Assembly (NCBI GenBank): GCA_035997045.1
Contig: DASYIY010000027.1
Coordinates: 1-32,204, forward strand
DNA: 32,204 bases
Reading direction: 5' to 3'
DNA from: VRUE01 sp035997045
Lineage (GTDB): Bacteria > Actinomycetota > Thermoleophilia > Solirubrobacterales > 70-9
This document shows, piece after piece, positions 8,679-16,779 of the stretch (within the stretch, counting starts at the first letter, position 1; each line of letters opens with the position of its first letter). A program made the position numbers and the translations under genes. The notes under the pieces were generated by a model. The model made no database searches and was not told the DNA's origin. It was given only the letters and a program-made list of their open reading frames with translations.

Positions 8679-8756
8679 GAAGGGCCGGGGCGCCCTCTCC
8701 AAAACACTCAAGCGCGGCTCCTGCCGCGCGTTTTGGAGAGGGCGCCCCGGCCCTTC
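8679..8756 (-). repeat. nested hairpin element, copy 2 (inverted)
   Basis: Arms of 27 bp (8679-8705 and 8730-8756) are perfect reverse complements. Read on the - strand, the core matches copy 1: arm end CCAAAAC, inner stem GCGCGGC, loop AGGA, inner stem GCCGCGC, bulge TTGAGT (TTGTGT in copy 1), arm end GTTTTGG. The outer arm sequences differ from copy 1 but pair perfectly with each other. It lies 167 bases from copy 1. Confidence 0.9.
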
Positions 8757-8883
8757 GGGCGGCCCCGCCCCGAAGCACGTCCCCTGCTATCTTTCTGCGT
8801 CGGCCCAAGTGGGCCAATGTTTATGCCTGCCGCCCAACTCCTGGGGCCGCGGGAGTCCTGTAGTCGATACGAGAGCCGGAGCG

Positions 8884-8997
8884 ATGAAGGTCAGAGCTTC
8901 TGTAAAGCCGATGTGCGAAAAGTGCAAGATCATCCGCCGCCACGGTGCGGTCTTGGTGATCTGTCAGAACCCCCGCCACAAGCAGCGCCAGGGCTAG
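8884..8997 (+). CDS. rpmJ: 50S ribosomal protein L36
   Basis: 37 residues from ATG 8884 (MKVRASVKPMCEKCK). The zinc ligands C11, C14, C27 and H32 are all present, so this is the zinc-binding form. L36 is the smallest large-subunit protein and is a usual neighbour of rpsM. It is the first gene after the non-coding gap and stands six bases before rpsM. Confidence 0.95.
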   Translation: MKVRASVKPMCEKCKIIRRHGAVLVICQNPRHKQRQG

Positions 8998-9003
8998 GGC
9001 GAG

Positions 9004-9387
9004 ATGGCACGTATCGCAGGCGTCAACGTACCGGTCGGCAAGCGCGTCGAAATCGGGCTCACCTACATCTTCGGCATAGGGCGCTCCACCGCGCAGAAAA
9101 TCCTCGTTGAGGCCAAGGTCGACCCCAACACCATGGTCAAGGACCTGACCGAGGACGAGGTGATGCGCCTGCGCGAGGCGGTCGATCAGCGCGAGGTCGA
9201 GGGTGACCTGCGCCGCGAGCGCTCCCAAGACGTCAAACGGCTTATGGAGATCGGTTCCTACCGTGGCCTGCGCCACCGTCGCGGGCTGCCTGTCCGCGGC
9301 CAGCGGACCAAGACCAACGCGCGTGGCCGCAAGGGCCCCCGCCGGATGAGCGTCGCCGGCAAGCGCAAGGCGCCGACGGCGAGGTAG
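9004..9387 (+). CDS. rpsM: 30S ribosomal protein S13
   Basis: 127 residues starting MARIAGVNVPVGKRVEIGLTYIFGIG, the conserved S13 opening. The C-terminal basic tail (RGLPVRGQRTKTNARGRKGPRR) contacts tRNA in the P site and bridges to the large subunit. It lies between rpmJ and rpsK, in alpha operon order. Confidence 0.97.
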   Translation: MARIAGVNVPVGKRVEIGLTYIFGIGRSTAQKILVEAKVDPNTMVKDLTEDEVMRLREAVDQREVEGDLRRERSQDVKRLMEIGSYRGLRHRRGLPVRGQRTKTNARGRKGPRRMSVAGKRKAPTAR

Positions 9388-9392
9388 GGGAC

Positions 9393-9794
9393 ATGGCAGC
9401 TGCGAAAAAACCCGCCAAAGGGCGCTCCCGGCGTCGCGTCAAGAAGAACGTCACCTACGGGCAGGCGCACATCAAGACTTCCTTCAACAACACGATCGTC
9501 ACTCTGACCGACACCGAGGGCAACGTGATCGCCTGGGAGTCGGCCGGCTCGGCCGGTTTCAAAGGCTCGCGCAAGTCGACCCCGTTCGCCGCTCAGGTGA
9601 CCGCCGACGCCGCCGCCAAGAAGGGCATGGAACACGGCCTCGAGAAGGTCGAGGTCTTCGCCAAGGGCGCCGGCTCCGGCCGCGAGACGGCGATTCGCTC
9701 GCTGCAGGCAGCGGGCCTCGACGTCACCACGGTCAAGGACGTCTCGCCGCAGGCCCACAACGGCTGCCGTCCAAAGAAGCGGAGGCGTGTCTGA
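9393..9794 (+). CDS. rpsK: 30S ribosomal protein S11
   Basis: 133 residues. After a lysine-rich start the typical S11 core follows: GQAHIKTSFNNTIVTLTD, then GSRKSTPFAAQ and the C-terminal DVSPQAHNGCRPKKRRRV. S11 lies on the platform of the 30S subunit. Its TGA stop overlaps the rpsD ATG by one base (9792-9796). Confidence 0.97.
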   Translation: MAAAKKPAKGRSRRRVKKNVTYGQAHIKTSFNNTIVTLTDTEGNVIAWESAGSAGFKGSRKSTPFAAQVTADAAAKKGMEHGLEKVEVFAKGAGSGRETAIRSLQAAGLDVTTVKDVSPQAHNGCRPKKRRRV

Positions 9795-10414
9795 TGGCCC
9801 GCGACACCGGAGCGCAGTGCAAGCAGTGCCGCCGCGAGGGCCAGAAGCTCTTCCTCAAGGGCGAGCGCTGCTTCACCGACAAGTGCGGGGTCGAGCGCCG
9901 CTCCTACCCGCCGGGCGAGCACGGTCGCGGCCGCATGCGCCAGTCCGAGTACCGCGTGCAGCTGCGCGAGAAGCAGAAGACGCGCCGCTACTACCAGGTG
10001 CTGGAGAAGCAGTTCCGCGCCTACTACGACAAGGCCTCCCGCCAGGAGGGCGTCACCGGCGAGAACCTGCTGCGCCTGCTCGAGTCGCGCTTCGACAACG
10101 TGCTGGTCCGCCTCGGCTTCGCCGCCTCGCGGCGCCAGGCCCGGCAGCTGATCAGCCACGGCCACTGGCTGATCAACGGCCGCCGCGTCGATATCCCCTC
10201 CTACCAAGTGCGTCCGGAGGATGTGATCTCGATCAAGTCGAGCTCGTCCGCCGGCGACACGATTCGCAAGGCAACGGAGCTCGTCTCCACCGTGCCGGCC
10301 TGGCTGCAGGCCGACCACGACTCCCTTACCGCCAAGGTCCTGCGCTACCCAGAGCGCGCGGAGATCTCGGCACCGGTGCAGGAGCAGCTGATCGTCGAGC
10401 TGTACTCCAAGTAA
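9794..10414 (+). CDS. rpsD: 30S ribosomal protein S4 (zinc-binding type)
   Basis: 206 residues, normal for S4, a primary binder of the 16S 5' domain. Cysteines C9, C12, C26 and C31 in the N-terminal part form the zinc site of the C+ variant. The S4 RNA-binding domain follows (residues about 93-155, with SRRQARQLISHGHWLINGRRVDIPSY). In some bacteria S4 represses the alpha operon. It is placed between rpsK and rpoA. Confidence 0.97.
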   Translation: MARDTGAQCKQCRREGQKLFLKGERCFTDKCGVERRSYPPGEHGRGRMRQSEYRVQLREKQKTRRYYQVLEKQFRAYYDKASRQEGVTGENLLRLLESRFDNVLVRLGFAASRRQARQLISHGHWLINGRRVDIPSYQVRPEDVISIKSSSSAGDTIRKATELVSTVPAWLQADHDSLTAKVLRYPERAEISAPVQEQLIVELYSK

Positions 10415-10452
10415 CCGGGTCCCTTTTCTGAACACGCATACGCAAGGAACAC

Positions 10453-11433
10453 ATGCCCACTGATTTCCAGGTCCCTCGCATCACGTCTGAGAAGGTCGAT
10501 GACCGCCGCGGCACCTTCACCGTCGAGCCGCTTGACAAGGGCTTCGGCTACACCTTCGGCAACAGCCTCCGCCGCGTCCTGCTCTCCTCACTGGGGGGTG
10601 CCGCTGTCACCAGCGTCCGCATCGAGGGCGTCGCCCACGAGTTCTCCACCGTGCCCGGTGTCAAGGAGGATGTCACCGACATCGTCCTCAACCTCAAGGA
10701 CCTCGTCGTCCGCATGCACACCGACGCCGACGAGGTCGAGGCCCCGCTGGTCGCCACCGGCCCCGGCGAGGTCAAGGCGAAGGACATCGACCTGCCCTCC
10801 GGCGTTGAGATCCTCAACCCCGAGGCGCCGATCGCCACGCTCGAGAAGAAAACCAAGCTCGAGGTCTACCTGACGATCGGCCGCGGCCGCGGCTACTCGC
10901 CGGCCGACGAGAACAAGTCCGACGAGCAGCCGATCGGCGTGATCCCGATCGACTCGATCTTCTCGCCGATCCGCCGCGCCTCCTACGCCGTGGCGACGGC
11001 TCGCGTCGGCCAGCGCACCGACTTCGACAAGCTAACCCTCGACCTCGAGACCGACGGCTCGATCGAGCCTGGGGCGGCGCTGCGCGAGGCCTCTGAGATT
11101 CTGATCAAGAGCCTGGCGATCTTCACCGACGCCGACCGGGTCGAGGAGCTGACCGCGCGCGAGCCGGTCGCGACCCACACCGCTGATGTTTTGCCTGGTC
11201 CGTCCGGCGACGGCGTTGCCAGCAACAATGGCCTCGACGAGATCCTGATCGAGGAGCTGGAGCTCGGCGTCCGTTCCTACAACTGCCTGAAGCGGGCGGG
11301 GGTGCAGACGGTCGGCGACCTGGTGCGAAAGACGCGCTCGGAGCTGAACGCGATTCCCAACTTCGGCTCGAAGTCGATCGAGGAAGTAATCGAGACCCTG
11401 CACGCACGCGGCCTCGACCTTCAGGGAGACTGA
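10453..11433 (+). CDS. rpoA: DNA-directed RNA polymerase subunit alpha
   Basis: 326 residues. The N-terminal domain (about 1-235) has KGFGYTFGNSLRRVLLSSLGG, the assembly interface with beta and beta-prime. The C-terminal domain (about 255-326, LELGVRSYNCLKRAGVQTVGDLV and NFGSKSIEEV) binds UP elements and activators. AAGGAA at 10443 serves as ribosome binding site. It is followed by rplQ as usual. Confidence 0.97.
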   Translation: MPTDFQVPRITSEKVDDRRGTFTVEPLDKGFGYTFGNSLRRVLLSSLGGAAVTSVRIEGVAHEFSTVPGVKEDVTDIVLNLKDLVVRMHTDADEVEAPLVATGPGEVKAKDIDLPSGVEILNPEAPIATLEKKTKLEVYLTIGRGRGYSPADENKSDEQPIGVIPIDSIFSPIRRASYAVATARVGQRTDFDKLTLDLETDGSIEPGAALREASEILIKSLAIFTDADRVEELTAREPVATHTADVLPGPSGDGVASNNGLDEILIEELELGVRSYNCLKRAGVQTVGDLVRKTRSELNAIPNFGSKSIEEVIETLHARGLDLQGD

Positions 11434-11454
11434 GCGGGGAGCTGAACCAGAGCG

Positions 11455-11808
11455 ATGCGCCACCGCAAGAAGCGAAACAAGCTGAGCCGCGACGCGGCGC
11501 ATCGCGAGGCACTGCTCTCGAACCTCTCCAAGCAGCTGATCGAGCACGAGCGGATCAAGACCAGCCAGGCCAAGGCCAAGGCGGTCAAGCCCGAGGTCGA
11601 GCAGCTGATCACGCTCGCCAAGCGGGGGGATCTGCACGCGCGGCGGCAGGCGCTGGCGACGCTGCACAACGACAAGTTCATCGTGCACAAGCTGTTCGAG
11701 GAGGTCGCGCCCCGTTATGTGGAGCGGCCCGGCGGCTACACGCGGATCGTCAAGTTGGGTCCGAGGCGTTCGGACTCGACTGAGATGGTCTACCTCGAGC
11801 TGGTCTAG
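11455..11808 (+). CDS. rplQ: 50S ribosomal protein L17
   Basis: 117 residues beginning MRHRKKRNKLSRDAAHREALL, the conserved L17 start, and ending in the usual KLGPRRSDSTEMVYLELV. L17 lies near the peptide exit tunnel. It is the last gene of the alpha operon. Its stop TAG (11806-11808) shares CTAG with the stop of the convergent truA, so there is no room for a terminator between the two genes. Confidence 0.97.
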   Translation: MRHRKKRNKLSRDAAHREALLSNLSKQLIEHERIKTSQAKAKAVKPEVEQLITLAKRGDLHARRQALATLHNDKFIVHKLFEEVAPRYVERPGGYTRIVKLGPRRSDSTEMVYLELV

Positions 11809-12542
11809 CTCTCGTAGGAGACGGATTCGAGGTACAGGCCGTGCGCCGGGGCTGTGTCGCCGGCGGCGGATCGCGGGGCGCCGGTTAGGAGCTTCCTGAA
11901 GCCATCGATGGTTTCGCGGTGGCTGGATACGTCGAGCATCGTCCCGACCAGGACTCGGACCATGCTGCGCATGAAGGCGTCGGCTGTGACGCGGAAGCTG
12001 AGGATGTCGCCGTCCTGAGACCAGTGCGCATCGAAGATCTTGCGATGGAAGTGGACGTGATCGGTTTGGGTGGGGGTGAAGGCTGTGAAGTCGCGCTTGC
12101 CTGGGAGAACCTCGGCGCAGGCGTCGAGGGCTTCGCGGTCTACCCGGTGGGGCCACCAGAGGGAACGGCCCTGCTCGAAGGGGCTCGATGGGCGTCGGGT
12201 GAGCAGGCGGTAGCGGTAGGTGCGGGAGAGGGCGTCGCGGCGGGCGTCGAAGCCCTCGTTGGCGGCGGTCGCGGCTGTGACGGCTATGTCGCGGGGGCCC
12301 AGTCCGTTGACTCGCCGCACCAGATCGCCTGGTACCCCAGCGGCGGTGACAAAGCTTGCCACCTGCCCTCGCGCGTGAACGCCCGCGTCGGTGCGGCCAG
12401 CGACGGTCAGCTCGACCGGTTCGCGCAGCACCGTCGCCAGCGCTGTCTCGATCTCCTCCTGCACCGTTCTCATGCCCTGCTGCCTTGACCAGCCACGGAA
12501 GCCCGCGCCGTCGTATTCGATGTCGAGGCGGACCGTCGTCAC
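11805..12542 (-). CDS. truA: tRNA pseudouridine(38-40) synthase TruA
   Basis: 245 residues. TruA converts uridines 38-40 of the tRNA anticodon stem-loop to pseudouridine. The catalytic aspartate is D52 in AGRTDAGVHA; the opening LDIEYDGAGFRGWSRQ and the late AFMRSMVRVLVGTML segment are also family marks. In many actinobacteria truA follows rplQ on the same strand; here it is inverted and converges on rplQ with a 4-bp overlap. It is the last gene of a surE-ligA-truA run, starting five bases after ligA. Confidence 0.95.
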   Translation of the reverse strand: MTTVRLDIEYDGAGFRGWSRQQGMRTVQEEIETALATVLREPVELTVAGRTDAGVHARGQVASFVTAAGVPGDLVRRVNGLGPRDIAVTAATAANEGFDARRDALSRTYRYRLLTRRPSSPFEQGRSLWWPHRVDREALDACAEVLPGKRDFTAFTPTQTDHVHFHRKIFDAHWSQDGDILSFRVTADAFMRSMVRVLVGTMLDVSSHRETIDGFRKLLTGAPRSAAGDTAPAHGLYLESVSYES

Positions 12543-12547
12543 TGGCC

Positions 12548-14590
12548 CTAGTCGCCGCTGAGCAACTTCAGCAGGCTGGCCTCGTCGAGGATCTCGGTCT
12601 CGTATTTCTCCGCCTTGGCGAGCTTCGAGCCCGGGTTCTCGCCGGCGACGACGTAGTCGGTTTTTTTCGAGACCGAGTTGACGACCTTGCCGCCGGTGGA
12701 CTTGATCAGGGCCGCCGCCTCCTCGCGGGTGAGCTCGGGCAGGGTGCCCGTCAGCACGAATGTCTTGCCTTCCAGCGGGCCGCCGCTGGCGCGGCGTTCG
12801 GAGGGGTCCTGCTCGAGGCGCAGCCCTTTTTCGCGCAGCTTCCCGACCAGTTCCCAGGTGCGCTCGTCGGCCAGCGACTCGGCGATCTGCACCGCCATGA
12901 TCGGGCCGACGCCCTCGACCTCCTCGATCAGCTCGGGGTCGGCCGTGTGCAGGGCGTCGATCGAGCCGAAGTGATCGGCCAGCGCTTCTGCCGTTACGTA
13001 GCCGACGCCGGGCAGGCCGAGGGCGTAGAGGACGCGTTTGAAGGGACGCCTGCGCGAGGCGTCGATCGCCGCGACGAGGCTACCGGCTGACTTCTCTTTA
13101 AAGCTCTTCTTGCCGACTTTGCGCCCGTCCAGATCCTCCTCCCGCAGCTCGTAGATATCGGCGACGTCTTCGATCATCTCCTCCCGCAGAAGGTTCAGCG
13201 CCAGCTCTTCTCCCAGCCCGTCGATATCCATCGCCCCTTTGCTGACGAAGTGCTTGACGTGCTGGAATGCCTGGCCGGGACAGCCGCCGCGGTTGGGGCA
13301 GATCGTGAAAACGGCGTCCTCGGACTTGACCGTCTCGGTGCCGCAGGCGGGGCATTTCTTCGGCGGCTTCGGTTTGCGACCGCGGCGCGCCCCCTTCTCT
13401 TTCCTCAGCAGCGGCGAGACCACCTGCGGGATCACGTCGCCGGCCCTCATCACGACGACCTCGTCGCCGACGCGGACGTCCTTGCGCGCCAGATCCTCCT
13501 CGTTGTGCAGGGTGGCGGTGGAGACGGTGACGCCGCCGACGTGGACCGGCTCCAGCATCGCGAAGGGGACGAGGTGGCCGGTGCGGCCGACGTTCCAGAC
13601 CACGTCGAGCATCGTCGTCGTCGCCGTGGTCGGCGCGAACTTCCAGGCGATCGCCCAGCGCGGCTCGCGGCCGACGACGCCCAGCTCGCGCCACAGCGCC
13701 CGCTCGTCGATCTTGACCACAACGCCGTCGATCTCATAGTCGAGCTCGTCGCGGCGCTCCCCCCACCAGTGGCAGCGCTGGACCACTGAGTCGACGGTGG
13801 AGTGGTGCTCGGTGTCCGGGTTGACCTTGAAGCCCCGCTCGGCCAGCCACTCGACCTCGGCGGAGTGCGTGGGCAGGTCGAGCCCGCGGGTAGCGCCGAT
13901 GCCGTAACACCAGACCGAGAGCGGCCGCTCGGCGGCGAGCGCTGGATCGAGCTGGCGGATTGAGCCCGCGGCCGAGTTGCGGGGGTTGGCGAAGGTCGGT
14001 TCGCCGGCTTCGGCACGGCGTTCGTTCAGCGCCTTGAAGTCGGCGATCGGCAGGTAGACCTCGCCCCGCACCTCGACCAGCTCAGGGGCGTCGTCGATTC
14101 GCAGGGGGATCGCCTTGATCGTGCGCAGGTTCTGGGTTACGTCCTCGCCGATCCTGCCGTCGCCGCGGGTGGCGCCGCGGCTGAAGACGCCGTTCTCGTA
14201 GGTCAGCGACATCGCCAGCCCGTCGATCTTCGGCTCGGTCGTATAGCTGAACTCGGCGGCGGTGATGTCAAGGCGCTTGAGGTGGTTGCGAACCCGGATC
14301 TCCCAGGCGCGCAGCTCCTCCTCGTTGCGGGCGTTGCCAAGCGAGAGCATCTGCTCGGCGTGCTCGACCTGCTCGAAGCGGTCCAGCGGCGGGGCGCCCA
14401 CCCGTTGCGTCGGCGAGTCGGCGGTGCGCAGCTCCGGATGGTCGGCCTCGATCGCGCGCAGCTCGTCGAGCAGGGCGTCGTAGACGTCGTCGCCGACGGT
14501 CGGTTCGTCGAGGACGTAGTAGCGGCGGTTGTGCTCCGCCAGCTCTTGGCGCAGCTCCCCGGCGCGCTTCTCGGGCCCCGCCGCGTTCAC
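12548..14590 (-). CDS. ligA: NAD+-dependent DNA ligase LigA
   Basis: 680 residues from GTG 14590. This start is preferred because GTGA overlaps the surE stop by four bases and the family alignment begins at about this point (EKRAGELRQELAEHNRRYYVLD); ATG 14635 would add 15 residues inside surE. The adenylated lysine is K121 in EPKIDG. A four-cysteine zinc finger (C414, C417, C432, C438) follows the OB fold, then helix-hairpin-helix repeats, and a C-terminal BRCT domain (LEGKTFVLTGTLPELTREEA). The enzyme seals nicks in replication and repair. Confidence 0.95.
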   Translation of the reverse strand: MNAAGPEKRAGELRQELAEHNRRYYVLDEPTVGDDVYDALLDELRAIEADHPELRTADSPTQRVGAPPLDRFEQVEHAEQMLSLGNARNEEELRAWEIRVRNHLKRLDITAAEFSYTTEPKIDGLAMSLTYENGVFSRGATRGDGRIGEDVTQNLRTIKAIPLRIDDAPELVEVRGEVYLPIADFKALNERRAEAGEPTFANPRNSAAGSIRQLDPALAAERPLSVWCYGIGATRGLDLPTHSAEVEWLAERGFKVNPDTEHHSTVDSVVQRCHWWGERRDELDYEIDGVVVKIDERALWRELGVVGREPRWAIAWKFAPTTATTTMLDVVWNVGRTGHLVPFAMLEPVHVGGVTVSTATLHNEEDLARKDVRVGDEVVVMRAGDVIPQVVSPLLRKEKGARRGRKPKPPKKCPACGTETVKSEDAVFTICPNRGGCPGQAFQHVKHFVSKGAMDIDGLGEELALNLLREEMIEDVADIYELREEDLDGRKVGKKSFKEKSAGSLVAAIDASRRRPFKRVLYALGLPGVGYVTAEALADHFGSIDALHTADPELIEEVEGVGPIMAVQIAESLADERTWELVGKLREKGLRLEQDPSERRASGGPLEGKTFVLTGTLPELTREEAAALIKSTGGKVVNSVSKKTDYVVAGENPGSKLAKAEKYETEILDEASLLKLLSGD

Positions 14591-15396
14591 ACCGAGGTTG
14601 GGGCGCTCGCCGCCAGCATCTCCTCGAAGCCCCATCCGCGCAGCCGCTCGAGCCCACCGTGATCGGTGAGGTCGAAGTGGATCGGCGTCACCGATATGCG
14701 GCCCTGTGCAACGGCGTTGAGATCGGTCCCCTCGATCTCCTCGTAGCCGGGCTTCCAGCCGTAGATCTCGTAGTGGCGGCGACCGTCGGTTTCGCCGATC
14801 AGCTTCAGCTCGTCGTTGTAGATCCGTTTGCCGAGCTTGGTCACTTCGATTCCCTTCGGCTCCCCGGCGGGGTAGTTGACGTTGATCAGGGTCGCCTCTG
14901 GCATTGGCTCGGAGATCAGCTGCCGCACCAGCTCGGCCGTGAAGGACGCCGCAAGCTCGAAGTCGAAGCGGCCGCTGACGTAGCCCATGCCGCCGCCGGA
15001 GGACTGCTGAGAGACGGCCACTGCGGGGATGCCCAGCACGATTCCCTCGAAAGCGGCGGCGACGGTTCCCGAGTAGGTGATGTCGTCGCCGAGGTTGGCG
15101 CCGTGGTTGATTCCGGAGACGATCAGGTCTGGCCGGTGGCCGACCAGCCCCAGCTCGGCGAAGCGGACGCAGTCGACCGGCGTGCCGTCGGTCGCGAAGC
15201 CCTTGTCGCCGTCGCCGAACTCGACTTCCTCGACCGTCAGCGGCGAGCGCGTCGTAATGCTGCGCGCGGTCGCACTGCGATTGGAGTCTGGCGCGATCAC
15301 ATCGACCTCGATTCCCTCGATCTCGCGCAGCGCCCTTCGCGCCGCCTGTAGGCCCGGTGCTGTTATCCCGTCATCGTTCGTCAGCAGAAGTCGCAT
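14587..15396 (-). CDS. surE: 5'/3'-nucleotidase SurE
   Basis: 269 residues from ATG 15396 (MRLLLTNDDG); a TTG one codon earlier is possible. SurE is a metal-dependent phosphatase of nucleoside monophosphates. Metal-binding D8 and D9, S41 in the DSNRS motif and N97 in SGINHGAN are present. TAGAAT at 15404-15409 ends seven bases before the ATG, so transcription may start at the start codon. It heads the surE-ligA-truA operon and overlaps ligA by four bases (GTGA). Confidence 0.95.
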   Translation of the reverse strand: MRLLLTNDDGITAPGLQAARRALREIEGIEVDVIAPDSNRSATARSITTRSPLTVEEVEFGDGDKGFATDGTPVDCVRFAELGLVGHRPDLIVSGINHGANLGDDITYSGTVAAAFEGIVLGIPAVAVSQQSSGGGMGYVSGRFDFELAASFTAELVRQLISEPMPEATLINVNYPAGEPKGIEVTKLGKRIYNDELKLIGETDGRRHYEIYGWKPGYEEIEGTDLNAVAQGRISVTPIHFDLTDHGGLERLRGWGFEEMLAASAPTSV

Positions 15397-15403
15397 CAAA
15401 GCG

Positions 15404-15409
15404 ATTCTA
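15404..15409 (-). promoter_or_regulatory. possible -10 element for surE
   Basis: TAGAAT on the - strand, seven bases before the surE ATG. The spacing fits a leaderless transcript. The expected -35 position falls inside the arm of the nested palindrome and shows no clear hexamer there. Confidence 0.35.
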
Positions 15410-15413
15410 GGCG

Positions 15414-15508
15414 TCTGGTCGGGGACACCCTCCCGAACTGGCGGATACTCAAATCGCCGGTCTAATTAGACCGGCGATTGTCAGGGCGGGAGGGTGCCCT
15501 CGACCAGA
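15414..15508. repeat. nested palindrome with perfect 28-bp core
   Basis: The core at 15452-15479 is a perfect palindrome with half-site AATCGCCGGTCTAA. Around it, 22-base arms (15414-15435 and 15487-15508) are reverse complements with two mismatches. The element lies between the dacB stop and the surE start on the - strand. It could end dacB transcription, though a T-run is missing, or act on surE whose promoter region it borders. Its layout, outer arms plus an inner palindrome, recalls the two elements at 8436-8756, but the sequence is different. Confidence 0.85.
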
Positions 15509-15518
15509 CCGCCCAAGG

Positions 15519-16772
15519 TCAATACGAGGCGATTTCTGCTGCGATCAGGTCCTGCTCGGCGTGGGCGAGGCCGAGGTCGTGGACGCTGCCCATCAGGATC
15601 GAGAAGATCATCAGCTTGCCGTCGCGATTGAAGCAGTAGCCAGAGAGGTTGCTGACGCCGGTCAGGGTGCCGGTCTTGGTCCGGCAGCGGCCGTAGGCGG
15701 CGGTGCCGTGCATGCGGTCGGCAACCGTGCCCTCGTGGCCGGCGAGGGCGAGGTCCTGGATGAATTCGTCGCCGACCGGGTTGCCGCGCATCGACTCCAG
15801 CAGACCGACGACCTGTTTCGGCGAGGCTCGGTTGGAGCGGGTCAGGCCTGAGCCGTCGACCGCGTGCACGCCGGAGCCGTGACCGCGGGCGAACTGCTCG
15901 ACCACCTGGGCGCCCCCGGCGGTGCTGCCGGCGCCGCCGAGGCGCGCCCCGAGCAGCTTGATCAGCATCTCGGCGAAGTGGTTGTCGGAGTAGACGTCGG
16001 TGGTGTTGACGATTTCGGTCAGTGGCGGCGATTCGATTCGGCCCAGTTCGGTGCTGAAGGGCGGGGCCGTGGCGAGGCCGACCGCGGTGGAGATGCGGAC
16101 ACCCGCTCCTCGCAGCGATTGCGCCAGGGCCGCCGCCGCCGTCAAGGCCGGGTCGCTGGCGAAGCCGCTGGCGCTGGCGCTGCTGTAGCCGGAGTCGAAG
16201 TCGAGCCCCGAGAGCGGGCCGATTTCGGCGCTGGTGGCGTAGCCGGAGTCGGCGACCCCGCGCAGGCGGTCGAAGATGCTGTCGTCGGCGTAGAGGCGGC
16301 CGGTGACCGAGTTGATGCCGGCTTCGCGAACCTCGCGCTTCAAGAGAAAAATGTTGGTGCCCAAGCCGCCGAGGAAGCGGTTGTAGAAGGAGGGTGTGCC
16401 GAGCGCCGGGTCGCCGCCGCCGACCAGGTAGAGGCTGCCGTGGAGGACGCCGTTGCGGTCGATGCCGCCATCGGTCCTGAGCACCGTGGGGATCCGCGAT
16501 TGCGGACCGAGCCGCGAGAGCGCGGTCGAGGTCGTGAACAGCTTCATGTTCGAGGCGAGCGGTCGTGGCTTGGCGGCGGCGCGGGCGCAGACCGGAGCGC
16601 CGGTTTCGCCATTGATGACGAAGAGGCCGCTGGCGTTGCCTCCACCATGCACGAGACGCGCCCGCAGGCTCGCGCAGAGCGCTTCGCGCGTGGCCGCCTG
16701 CGCCGCCGCTGAGAGCACGAGAAGCGCAAGCAGCGCACAAAGCGCGGCAGAAATTGCCGGGGTCCGCCTCAC
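15519..16772 (-). CDS. dacB: D-alanyl-D-alanine carboxypeptidase/endopeptidase, PBP4 type (peptidase S13)
   Basis: 417 residues from GTG 16772. A signal peptide covers about residues 1-27 (ending AAAQA). The three penicillin-binding motifs are present: SNMK at 74-77 with catalytic Ser74, SDN at 262-264 and KTG at 366-368. The long insert between the first two motifs is typical of the S13 family. The enzyme trims or cleaves peptidoglycan cross-links outside the membrane. It diverges from the patatin-like gene; only about 20 bases separate the two starts, so each promoter must overlap the other gene or its start. Confidence 0.93.
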   Translation of the reverse strand: MRRTPAISAALCALLALLVLSAAAQAATREALCASLRARLVHGGGNASGLFVINGETGAPVCARAAAKPRPLASNMKLFTTSTALSRLGPQSRIPTVLRTDGGIDRNGVLHGSLYLVGGGDPALGTPSFYNRFLGGLGTNIFLLKREVREAGINSVTGRLYADDSIFDRLRGVADSGYATSAEIGPLSGLDFDSGYSSASASGFASDPALTAAAALAQSLRGAGVRISTAVGLATAPPFSTELGRIESPPLTEIVNTTDVYSDNHFAEMLIKLLGARLGGAGSTAGGAQVVEQFARGHGSGVHAVDGSGLTRSNRASPKQVVGLLESMRGNPVGDEFIQDLALAGHEGTVADRMHGTAAYGRCRTKTGTLTGVSNLSGYCFNRDGKLMIFSILMGSVHDLGLAHAEQDLIAAEIASY

Positions 16773-16779
16773 TTAGTGA

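Larger units (their letters stand above)
8424..8883. other. 460-base non-coding gap with two inverted hairpin elements
   Basis: No convincing gene lies between the acylase stop and rpmJ. I looked for infA here in all frames and found nothing like it. The gap holds the two nested hairpins listed separately, a 167-base GC-rich spacer between them (8512-8678), and 127 bases before rpmJ. In the last part GGCCCA and TGGGCC (about 8801-8814) form a small dyad and TATCTT at 8788 is a possible -10 element, but neither is strong. A promoter for the rpmJ-rplQ genes is expected in this gap. Confidence 0.6.

Noticed and set aside
7646..8863. A 405-codon + frame running from the acylase gene through the hairpin gap
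   Set aside because: It is an alternative frame of the acylase and translates the repeat arms; Arg/Pro-rich with no domain. The same holds for several - strand frames across 8174-8817.
8424..8883. infA or a CRISPR-like array in the gap
   Set aside because: No IF-1-like frame exists, and there are only two repeats in opposite orientation, without regular spacers.
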